From NCBI GenBank assembly GCA_012797825.1, contig JAAZOI010000053.1, positions 1 to 21,754 of the forward strand: a DNA stretch of 21,754 bases, read 5' to 3'. The stretch is from Eubacteriaceae bacterium (GTDB taxonomy: Bacteria; Bacillota; Clostridia; Eubacteriales; UBA1433). This document shows, in pieces, positions 6,663-14,130 of this stretch. The notes beneath the pieces were generated by a model. It was not told the DNA's origin. It did no database searches and saw only the letters and a list, made by a program, of their open reading frames with translations. A program made the translations under genes and the position numbers. Within the stretch, counting starts at the first letter, position 1. Each line of letters starts with the position of its first letter.

Positions 6663-9182
6663 ATGACAAATCCGCAATTACCATTTAAAGGGCTTACAAG
6701 CATTCAAGCCCGCAAACTGTCAGAACAATACGGTAAAAACGAGCTGACTGTACAAAAAAAAGAAACATTTCTAAAAAAACTGCTTACCATTATAAGCGAA
6801 CCGATGTTCATGCTCTTAATAGCGGCGGCGATTATTTATTTCATCCTTGGAGAAGCGCGTGACGGTGCCATAATGCTCGCTTTCGTTGTCGGTATCATAT
6901 CAATTGATGTAATTCAGGAATTTAAAACAGACAAGACATTAAACGCACTAAAAGACTTAACCCAGCCGCGCATAAAGGTAATACGTGATGATGTTGAAAC
7001 AGTTATCGCAAGCGCCGATTTAGTTCCCGGCGATGTTATGTTAATTACCGAGGGCGTTAAAATTCCCGCAGACGGTTGCGTTTTAAAATCCAGCGATTTG
7101 CGCGTTGACGAATCCTCGCTTACAGGCGAAGCGGAAGGCGTATGGAAAACATCCGACAAGGCAGCAAATTCTGACAATGATTACTGGCGCAAAGATTACT
7201 GCTATGCAGGTACGCTTGTTACTCAGGGAAGCGGCTATATTCAGGTAGATAAGATAGGTCTGAATACGGAATATGGCAAAATAGGCGCGGATGTAGCCTC
7301 CGCTCCCGATAGGCCTACTCCTTTAGAAAAGCAAACAAGAAGTTTAGTTAAATTCTCAGCAATATTCGCGGCTGTTTTGCTTATAGCCGTCGGATTGATT
7401 ACTTGGGCAAATTTAGCCGACCATGCGCCTAAAGCAAGAATAATTGAAAGCATACTATCGGGCATAACCCTTGCAATGGCTATGATCCCCGAGGAATTCC
7501 CCGTAATACTTACTGTATTTCTCTCTCTTGGAGCATGGAGACTTGCAAAGAAAAATTCTCTTGTACGAAGACTATCCTCAGTTGAGACATTAGGCGCGGT
7601 AACCGTTCTTTGCGTTGATAAGACAGGTACAATTACAAAAAATCAAATGACTGTTACAAAGACCTGGGCAATTGATAACGATGAATTAAAACTTTGCGAA
7701 ACCACAGGTCTTGCGTGCGAGACCGATACTTATGACCCGATGGAAAAAGCAATGCTTGCCCACTGTGAAAGCCTTGGCATTACACGGCAGCACCTGTTTG
7801 GTGAAGAGCTGATATACGAATACGCTTTTACCAATGAGCTAAAAATGATGGGGCATGTCTGGTTTCATGAAAATGAGATAATCGTAGCCGCAAAAGGTTC
7901 AGCGGAACAAATTTTAAAAATATCGCGTCTTACCGATGAAGAGGTAAAGACGGTTGAAGATAAAATAGCGGAAATGTCTTCAAAAGGCCTTCGTGTAATT
8001 GTCGTTGGAATGATGAAGCCTGAAAATACAGATCAAATACCGAATGATATCTTATCCTGCACTCTTACGTTCTGCGGTCTTATAGGGCTTGCAGATCCTC
8101 CCAGAGAATCAGTAAAAGAAGACATAGCCCAATGTAATAAAGCAGGCATACGCGTAGTAATGATAACCGGAGACAACGGTATAACAGCAAGCAGTATCGC
8201 CCGCCAGATAGGAATGCCCAACAGCGAAAATATAATTACCGGTGATGAGCTGAATGCCATGTCAGATGATGAACTTAGGCAGAGAGTAGCCAAAGTAAGT
8301 ATTTTTTCGCGCGTAATCCCCGAGCATAAAATGCGAATAGTTAAAGCGCTGAAAGATACAGGTGAAATAGTGGCAATGACCGGCGACGGCGTTAACGACG
8401 CTCCTGCCTTAAAATATGCGGATATAGGCATTGCTATGGGTAAAAGAGGATCCGAAGTCTGCCGCGAAGCCGCAGATTTAATTTTAATGGATGATAACTT
8501 CTCTACAATAGTTGATACCGTAAAAGACGGAAGAAGAATATACGATAATATCCGCAAAGCAGTAGGTTATGTATTTACAATACATATACCCATTGCACTT
8601 GCGTCTCTGCTCGCTCCGATACTCGGCATAAGACCTGACGCTCTGCTGCTGCTTCCTTTGCACGTGGTTTTGCTGGAACTTGTAATAGACCCTACTTGCT
8701 CAATAGTTCTTGAGCGCCAGCCGGCTGAAGGCGATATTATGCAAAGATGCCCGAGAAACACTAAAGAAAAACTGCTTACCGCTAAAATTCTTACTAAAAG
8801 CGTCATACAGGGCATTGCGGTATTTGCAGCTTCTTTCGGCTCATATTATACAATGCTATTATACAATCCGGGCAATGCCGCGGCAGCGCGCGCAATGGGG
8901 ATTTTAATCATAATATTTGCAAATCTTTTCCTCGTTGTTGAAAACAGCTCAGATAAAGATTTTGCTTTAAAATCAGCAAGACGCCTTTTAAATGATAATG
9001 TTATGCGTATAGTAAGCATTTGTACAATAGCTGTTGCCTTAATTATATTGTATACTCCGTTAAACGCATTTTTGCGTCTTGCGCCTCTTACTTTTTCTCA
9101 GTTTATAATAGCGTTAGCAATAGCGGCTTTATCAGTCTTTTGGTATGAGATAATAAAAATAATTAAAAAAATTAAATACTAG
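6663..9182 (+). CDS. P2-type cation-transporting ATPase, putative Co/Ni/Fe exporter
   Basis: An 839-residue membrane ATPase. It has an N-terminal cation-ATPase domain, an A domain with LTGEAEG (residue 154; Ala replaces Ser of TGES), the phosphorylated DKTGTIT (Asp319), MITGDN and TGDGVNDAPAL (573-582), with about ten membrane segments. Length and layout match SERCA/PMCA-like P2 ATPases, and there is no N-terminal heavy-metal domain or CPx motif of P1B pumps. The ion-site segments are atypical: M4 has PEEFP (276-280) and M6 has ELVIDPTC (Glu672, Asp676, Cys679), where Ca2+ pumps have PEGLP and NLVTD. It is controlled by a NiCo riboswitch, so transition-metal export is inferred rather than Ca2+. 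AAGGAG (6649-6654) lies eight bases before the ATG. The 3' end overlaps convergent ccmF by 11 bases. Confidence 0.93.
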   Translation: MTNPQLPFKGLTSIQARKLSEQYGKNELTVQKKETFLKKLLTIISEPMFMLLIAAAIIYFILGEARDGAIMLAFVVGIISIDVIQEFKTDKTLNALKDLTQPRIKVIRDDVETVIASADLVPGDVMLITEGVKIPADGCVLKSSDLRVDESSLTGEAEGVWKTSDKAANSDNDYWRKDYCYAGTLVTQGSGYIQVDKIGLNTEYGKIGADVASAPDRPTPLEKQTRSLVKFSAIFAAVLLIAVGLITWANLADHAPKARIIESILSGITLAMAMIPEEFPVILTVFLSLGAWRLAKKNSLVRRLSSVETLGAVTVLCVDKTGTITKNQMTVTKTWAIDNDELKLCETTGLACETDTYDPMEKAMLAHCESLGITRQHLFGEELIYEYAFTNELKMMGHVWFHENEIIVAAKGSAEQILKISRLTDEEVKTVEDKIAEMSSKGLRVIVVGMMKPENTDQIPNDILSCTLTFCGLIGLADPPRESVKEDIAQCNKAGIRVVMITGDNGITASSIARQIGMPNSENIITGDELNAMSDDELRQRVAKVSIFSRVIPEHKMRIVKALKDTGEIVAMTGDGVNDAPALKYADIGIAMGKRGSEVCREAADLILMDDNFSTIVDTVKDGRRIYDNIRKAVGYVFTIHIPIALASLLAPILGIRPDALLLLPLHVVLLELVIDPTCSIVLERQPAEGDIMQRCPRNTKEKLLTAKILTKSVIQGIAVFAASFGSYYTMLLYNPGNAAAARAMGILIIIFANLFLVVENSSDKDFALKSARRLLNDNVMRIVSICTIAVALIILYTPLNAFLRLAPLTFSQFIIALAIAALSVFWYEIIKIIKKIKY

Positions 9183-10863
9183 CATCATCTTGTTTTTTTT
9201 GAGATTTATCTTCTTTGTTTTTACATAATAATACTATTTGTATTACGGGCTGCATTAATATTATAATGCAGCCTGCCCAAAATAATATAATCAATGGCTT
9301 TTCGACATACGGAATTAACACGCCGGTTTGAGCGTTGCTTATTCTATTTGCGCTTTTTATAACAATATCATTATTAAACTTTGATAATATTATTATATCT
9401 GATGAATCAATTTCTTCTGCGCTTATTTCAAATCCTGATATATTAATATTGTATGCCGAATTTTTCAGCACGTATCCTTCGGTGCCAAAAGCGTTTGAAG
9501 CAACCGCGCCGATTATTAAAAATACCAGCCCTATATGCGCAAGATAATATTTCCAGTATTTTCTTGCGCTCTTGCCTGCTACAAACAAAAATAGAGGCAG
9601 AAAACTTATTAACAAAAATAACATCCATAATATTTTAAATTGATGCACTGCAATCCCAATGACTGCAGCTGCAGCCGCGCTTAACACGATTATTAGCGCT
9701 CCTCTTTTTTTGAAAATTTCTTTATCTTTTAAAACTAATATAGTTATTGCGGCAGCAGCAAATGTCATGCTTATTGTTACATAATAAATTGCTGTAGTAT
9801 GCGTTTTTGAGATAATCGGAGCAATTGTTCCGAGCAGAATAAAACACGCAAATATAAAAATTGCATCCGACGCACGGTTTTTATAATTAATTACTTCTTT
9901 AGCTTCATATTTTTTGCTTTTAATATATCTCCTTCTCTGAACATCCAAAAATAAAACAGCACCGAAAATAAAGAAAAGAATAAATTGTGTAATTATTATA
10001 TTTCTCTCTGTGTAAACGTGATATGAAACTCCGTCCAGCACTCCGCTCCGAGCCAAAAATACTGAAAAACAAGCCGTTGCAAACGGAAGTATGCATACTG
10101 CCTGCGTATCGTATTTATCCCTATGAATAAATGCGCATAGCACAAGCCAAGTAATTAAAGAAATGTTTTCCATGCTGTCCCAGGCCCAAACTTTACCGTA
10201 TGCATAAGAATGATACGCCCAAACGCTGCCTGATATTAAACCTGCCGTTAAAAAAAACATGCTTATATTTATCCACAATTTAATCAGATTTATTGCCGTT
10301 TCGTTTTTATATGCCGAATATATCGGCCATAAAGAAAACAAAACTGCCATAGCAGTGTATGACAAAAAAATAAGCGGCGGATGTATTGCCATCCACGGGT
10401 TTTGCAATATTTTTTCTATCCCCAGTCCAGCGGAAGGAACAACTGATATTTTTTCAAAAGGATTTAACATAAAACAAATCAAAAATATAAAAAAGCTTAT
10501 TATGCAAAATATTCCGAACGCCCTATAATCAAAGTTTTTATTTATTAACAATATAAGAAATCCTGCTGCGCTCATAATAAAAGCCCACAGCAAAAAGCAC
10601 CCTTCTTCACCTGCACAAAGCGAAGACATTCTGTACAAAACAGCCATGCTTTTTGAGCTGTGACTATATACATACAAATATTTTAGATTTACGTTTATTA
10701 AATAATAAAGCAGCAGTATAACCGAAATTAATATAATAACGAAAGATACGCTCCATAAAGTAATAAGCGCAGTTTTTTTATATTTAAAGTTAATTGATAT
10801 GAAACTGATTAACGCGCAACATGCGCAAAGTAACACAGAAATAAACAATAATCCGCTATTCAT
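9172..10863 (-). CDS. ccmF: CcmF-type cytochrome c maturation (haem lyase) protein, short form
   Basis: A 563-residue polytopic membrane protein of the CcmF/CcsA haem-handling family, which attaches haem to apocytochrome c outside the membrane. Diagnostic parts are GEEGCFLLW (85-93), the HPPLIFLSYTA segment with His161, the WWD-like segment GKVWAWDSMENISLITWL (223-240), His247, RSGVLDG (272-278) and His282, with 13 or more membrane helices. It is shorter than E. coli CcmF (647), mainly because the C-terminal extracytoplasmic domain is reduced to about 65 residues before the last helix; a charged tail follows. No other ccm gene or cytochrome c is in the window. The gene is convergent with the ATPase gene and overlaps it by 11 bases. 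The ribosome binding site is weak (AGAAAG). Family assignment is firm; the exact CcmF role is less so. Confidence 0.85.
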   Translation of the reverse strand: MNSGLLFISVLLCACCALISFISINFKYKKTALITLWSVSFVIILISVILLLYYLINVNLKYLYVYSHSSKSMAVLYRMSSLCAGEEGCFLLWAFIMSAAGFLILLINKNFDYRAFGIFCIISFFIFLICFMLNPFEKISVVPSAGLGIEKILQNPWMAIHPPLIFLSYTAMAVLFSLWPIYSAYKNETAINLIKLWINISMFFLTAGLISGSVWAYHSYAYGKVWAWDSMENISLITWLVLCAFIHRDKYDTQAVCILPFATACFSVFLARSGVLDGVSYHVYTERNIIITQFILFFIFGAVLFLDVQRRRYIKSKKYEAKEVINYKNRASDAIFIFACFILLGTIAPIISKTHTTAIYYVTISMTFAAAAITILVLKDKEIFKKRGALIIVLSAAAAAVIGIAVHQFKILWMLFLLISFLPLFLFVAGKSARKYWKYYLAHIGLVFLIIGAVASNAFGTEGYVLKNSAYNINISGFEISAEEIDSSDIIILSKFNNDIVIKSANRISNAQTGVLIPYVEKPLIILFWAGCIIILMQPVIQIVLLCKNKEDKSQKKQDDASI

Positions 10864-11025
10864 AAATGCCGTCTTTCTAAAGCTTTTAACTTGATAGTTT
10901 TTATAAATTTATATTCCGAAAGCTTATTAATTATTTCTATAATCCTATCAGCTAATATATCTTCTCAGAATTTAATAGCATATTACAAACAAATATAGTG
11001 CGTTTTCATAAATTAGAAAAGCTGA

Positions 11026-11193
11026 TTGTTGTTCAGTTCGGATGCTGATATAACGGCATTAATATTTTTAATTACTTTGTTGATAGCTGATAATGTAAAA
11101 GATAATGACGAATTAAACGTAGTTGCCAACGCAATAGTATCAATCGGAAGTTCTCTGACGGCAATTGCCGATCAGCGTCAATTATGCTATTAA
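11026..11193 (+). CDS. Small hydrophobic protein, DUF6774-like
   Basis: An open frame of 55 codons with a TTG start (11026, or the adjacent TTG at 11029) and no ATG. The product has a hydrophobic stretch (TALIFLITLLIA), an acidic KDNDELN turn, a second hydrophobic segment (VVANAIVSIGSSLTAIA) and ends DQRQLCY. This arrangement, in particular DEL followed by a helix and ending ...LTAIADQR.LC, resembles the DUF6774 family of 50-60 residue clostridial proteins as I remember it. The function is unknown. The ribosome binding site is weak (AGAAAAG), so this could be a decaying gene. A strong palindrome follows the stop. The 162 bases between the ccmF start and this gene show nothing else. Confidence 0.5.
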   Translation: MLFSSDADITALIFLITLLIADNVKDNDELNVVANAIVSIGSSLTAIADQRQLCY

Positions 11194-11195
11194 TT

Positions 11196-11222
11196 AAAAA
11201 ATAAGGCTTATATAAGCCTTAT
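11196..11222. terminator. Palindromic terminator between the small ORF and nhaA
   Basis: A perfect 22-base palindrome at 11201-11222 (ATAAGGCTTA followed by its complement). The A-run at 11196-11200 gives a U-tract on the - strand, so it is a good nhaA terminator. In the + direction only a weak T-poor tail follows the small ORF. Confidence 0.75.
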
Positions 11223-11252
11223 CTATAATAAATTTAATTTATGTGTAAATTT

Positions 11253-12452
11253 TTATTTTATAATTTCAAGCGCCGGCTCTTTATTCTTTTGTTTTATAGT
11301 TTTTTTTAATCTAAGTGCCTTAGATACTATAAATGCCACTACAAAAGCACCCGCACTGAATAAAGCCCCCATTTTTGCCGAACCCTGCATATCAATGTCC
11401 GTAAAGGCGCTTCCGGCAAGAAACAACGCAACTGTCAGCCCCATGGATGCAATAATGCCTGCTGTAAACAGCTCTTTTTTATTCATGCCCTTCGGAAGCG
11501 GGAATCCCATTAACATTGCAACGTAGCTCATAGTAAATATTCCTCCTGTCTTTCCGATAAGCAGCGACATAAAGACTATCCACGTAAGATTATTTACACC
11601 GCTTATCAAGACCCCGGCGTTTGTAAGACCGAACAAAAAAAGCCCCATATCTACAAAAGTGCTGAATTCTTTTTCAAACTTTTCAAGAGCAGATGTAGGC
11701 AGTACTTGCCCTTCAAACAATTTATACGGCTCTTTTTTCTTATGCGGCAAAAATGGTATAATAAACACAAGTGCAAGAGCGGCGTGAATATGCGATAAAT
11801 ACAGCCCTGTCCAGCTTAATGATCCGCATATTAATATATAAGGCCAATAACTCGTTATTTTCTTTTTATTCATCGCCCAAGACAACATCATGGCGGCAAG
11901 TGTAAGAAGCAGCCATGCGGCAGATACGGGATTTGCGGGATCAGGATAAAATAAAGCTATTATAATAAGACCTATTCCATCATCAATAATTGCTATTAAC
12001 AATAAAAACGAAACTGCGGGATGGTCGCTTCCGAATATCGCTCTTGCGGCAAGCCATGCCAGAGCGATGTCTGTAGCCGTAGGAATACCCCATCCGTTAA
12101 TATATTGTGAACTTCCGATAAAATGATTTAAAACAACATAAATTACAGCAGGTCCTATGACTCCGCCGAATGTAGATAATATCGGGTTAATAACGCGCTT
12201 TATCGGATTCAAATATCCGCCTGGCAATAAGCTTTGTTTAATTTCCACAGTAGCAATAGCGAAAAAAAATACCATAAATATTTCATTGATAAGAAAATGA
12301 AATGATATACTGCCTATAATATTATCTTCAATTACCCTGCGGTAGCTTTCATCGGACATATTCGCCCAAATTAATGCGATAATTACTCCGGAAATAAGCG
12401 GAATTGAAAACTCTTTTAAGTAATTAATAATTTTATTTGACTTTTTAAACAT
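11253..12452 (-). CDS. nhaA: Na+/H+ antiporter NhaA
   Basis: A 399-residue inner-membrane antiporter that exchanges internal Na+ (or Li+) for external protons, used for pH and sodium homeostasis. The transport-site segment is intact: PTATDIALAW (Asp128, the E. coli Asp133 equivalent) and IAIIDDG (Asp157-Asp158, the Asp163-Asp164 pair). The N-terminal ALIWANMSDESY region and NEIFMVFFFAIATVEIKQ are family-typical, and about 12 helices are predicted by eye. Length matches the family (E. coli 388). It is a single-gene unit: a strong promoter lies upstream, AGGA sits ten bases before the ATG, and a palindromic terminator follows. The residues after the Asp pair (GIGLII rather than LGAIII) suggest a branch away from the enterobacterial one. 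Confidence 0.95.
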   Translation of the reverse strand: MFKKSNKIINYLKEFSIPLISGVIIALIWANMSDESYRRVIEDNIIGSISFHFLINEIFMVFFFAIATVEIKQSLLPGGYLNPIKRVINPILSTFGGVIGPAVIYVVLNHFIGSSQYINGWGIPTATDIALAWLAARAIFGSDHPAVSFLLLIAIIDDGIGLIIIALFYPDPANPVSAAWLLLTLAAMMLSWAMNKKKITSYWPYILICGSLSWTGLYLSHIHAALALVFIIPFLPHKKKEPYKLFEGQVLPTSALEKFEKEFSTFVDMGLFLFGLTNAGVLISGVNNLTWIVFMSLLIGKTGGIFTMSYVAMLMGFPLPKGMNKKELFTAGIIASMGLTVALFLAGSAFTDIDMQGSAKMGALFSAGAFVVAFIVSKALRLKKTIKQKNKEPALEIIK

Positions 12453-12484
12453 TACTTAAGTTTCCTGAATTATAATTTTGTTTT

Positions 12485-12513
12485 ATTATATATCATTATG
12501 AAGAGTGTGTCAA
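12485..12513 (-). promoter_or_regulatory. Consensus promoter of nhaA
   Basis: On the - strand TTGACA (12513-12508), a 17-base spacer and TATAAT (12490-12485) make a perfect sigma-A-type promoter. The predicted start near 12478 gives a leader of about 25 bases that contains the AGGA site. Confidence 0.9.
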
Positions 12514-12525
12514 AATTAAGACACA
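12506..12525. promoter_or_regulatory. Inverted repeat overlapping the nhaA -35 box, candidate operator
   Basis: TGTGTC (12506-12511) and GACACA (12520-12525) are perfect inverted arms separated by eight A/T bases. One arm contains most of the -35 TTGACA. A dimeric protein bound here would block RNA polymerase. No known regulator site is recognised, and no regulator gene is adjacent. Confidence 0.5.
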
Positions 12526-12584
12526 TTTAAGATTATATTAAGTTTTTATTAAGAAATCAAGTTAATTTTTGCGTTATAACGGTA

Positions 12585-12616
12585 AAAAAGCAGATGAATA
12601 TATTCATCTGCTTTTT
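12585..12616 (-). terminator. Intrinsic terminator after gltD
   Basis: A perfect 32-base palindrome in which AAAAAGCAGATGAATA is followed directly by its complement. Read on the - strand it begins 25 bases after the gltD stop, with a GC-containing core (GCAGATG/CATCTGC) and a terminal run of Ts. It ends the gltBD transcript before the nhaA promoter. Confidence 0.9.
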
Positions 12617-12640
12617 AAAAAATTTCATTAGGTATTTATT

Positions 12641-14110
12641 TTACGGCAATAATGTAGTCCCCATTAAGTATCTGTCAGCTTCTCTTGCAGCTCCTCTTCC
12701 CTCGCTTATCGCCCACACTACAAGGCTTTGTCCTCTTCGCATATCGCCTGCAGCAAAAACGCCTTCTATATTAGTTTTGAATTCTCCCAATTTAGCGTCA
12801 ACGTTAGTCGCTCTATCCTGGCTTATGCCAAGTTCTTTAATAATAGCGGTTTCAGGACCGGAAAATCCAAGCGCTAAAAGCACCAGGTCAGCTTTGTATG
12901 TTTTTTCCGTACCCGCTATATCGGTAGATACAAGTCTTCCTTTTTCATCAGTATGCCATTCCAAACCTACTGTTTGCACCTCAATTAATTGTCCAGACTC
13001 ATCGCCTATCATTTTTGTAATTCTTGTTTTATGCTGACGCGGATCTGAGCCGAATAATTCCTGCGCTTCAGCTTGACCGTAATCCTGTTTGTATACTCTG
13101 GGAGTTTGCGGCCACGGATTGCTTGCAGTTCTTTCCATAGGAGGCTGAGGTTTTCTTATAAACTGTCTGATGCTTTTGCAGCCGTGTCTTATCGCTGTTG
13201 CTATGCAGTCAACCGCCGTATCGCCGCCCCCTACAACAATTACATCTTTACCTTTTGCAGATATATAGTTATTATCTTTTAAATCAGAATTTAACAAGCT
13301 TTTTTCATTGGCTACTAAAAAGTCCATCGCGTTATAAACGCCTTTTAAATTTCTGCCTTCAACAGGAAGGTCTCTGGGAACGGTTGCTCCGCAGCAAAGC
13401 ACAGTTGCGTCAAATTCGTCTAATAATTTCTTTGCGGAATAGTTAACGCCAATTTCAGTGTTTACAACAAAATCAATCCCTTCGTCCTCCATAAGCTTAA
13501 TGCGTCTTGCTACTATGTCTTTACTTAGTTTCATGTCAGGTATTCCGTATATCAGCAGTCCGCCTATTCTGTCTTCTCTTTCAAATACGGTAACGCTGTG
13601 ACCTGCTTTGTTTAATAAATCAGCGCATGCAAGACCTGCTGGTCCCGAGCCTACAACTGCAACTTTTTTGCCGGTTCTTGTCTGCGGCGGACATGGCTTA
13701 ATAAGTCCTTCGCTGAAAGCTTTTTCAATTATCGCGAATTCATTATCCTTAATTGTTACCTGCGACTCATTTATGCTGAGCGTACAAGACCCTTCGCAGA
13801 TAGCAGGGCATACTCGTCCTGTGAACTCCGGAAAATTATTGTTTCGAAGTAATCTTTGCACCGCTTGTTTCCAAAAACCTTTATACATCATATCATTAAA
13901 CTCGGGTATTAAGTTGCTTAACGGACAGCCGAACTCTTCTCCGACATGGCAAAACGGAGTGCCGCAATCCATACATCTTGCGCCCTGTATTCTTTGTTTG
14001 TCTTCCGGTAAATGCAGATGAAATTCATCCCAATCTTTTACTCTTTGCGCAATATCTCTATCCGGCGCAACTTCTCTTTTATATTCCATAAAACCTGTTG
14101 GTTTGCCCAT
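12641..14110 (-). CDS. gltD: Glutamate synthase (NADPH) small subunit
   Basis: A 489-residue FAD/Fe-S subunit that passes electrons from NADPH to the large GOGAT subunit. The N-terminal Fe-S domain has RCMDCGTPFCHVGEEFGCPL (Cys46, 49, 54, 62) then NLIPEFND, and CPAICEGSC (Cys101, 105, 109). The FAD-binding VGSGPAGL is at about 153-160 and IGGLLIYGIPDMKL follows. The second dinucleotide site VVGGGDTAVDC follows further on, and GVFAAGDMRRGQSLVVWAI closes the FAD domain. Length is normal for bacterial GltD. The ATG is preceded by GGAGG with about 11-base spacing, and the gene starts 20 bases after gltB, so both subunits are made from one transcript. A strong terminator follows. Confidence 0.97.
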   Translation of the reverse strand: MGKPTGFMEYKREVAPDRDIAQRVKDWDEFHLHLPEDKQRIQGARCMDCGTPFCHVGEEFGCPLSNLIPEFNDMMYKGFWKQAVQRLLRNNNFPEFTGRVCPAICEGSCTLSINESQVTIKDNEFAIIEKAFSEGLIKPCPPQTRTGKKVAVVGSGPAGLACADLLNKAGHSVTVFEREDRIGGLLIYGIPDMKLSKDIVARRIKLMEDEGIDFVVNTEIGVNYSAKKLLDEFDATVLCCGATVPRDLPVEGRNLKGVYNAMDFLVANEKSLLNSDLKDNNYISAKGKDVIVVGGGDTAVDCIATAIRHGCKSIRQFIRKPQPPMERTASNPWPQTPRVYKQDYGQAEAQELFGSDPRQHKTRITKMIGDESGQLIEVQTVGLEWHTDEKGRLVSTDIAGTEKTYKADLVLLALGFSGPETAIIKELGISQDRATNVDAKLGEFKTNIEGVFAAGDMRRGQSLVVWAISEGRGAAREADRYLMGTTLLP

Positions 14111-14130
14111 AATTACATATTCCTCCGTTT

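Noticed and set aside
8033..8557. A 174-codon - strand open frame
   Set aside because: It is antisense to the P-domain of the ATPase gene, low in complexity and without a recognisable family.
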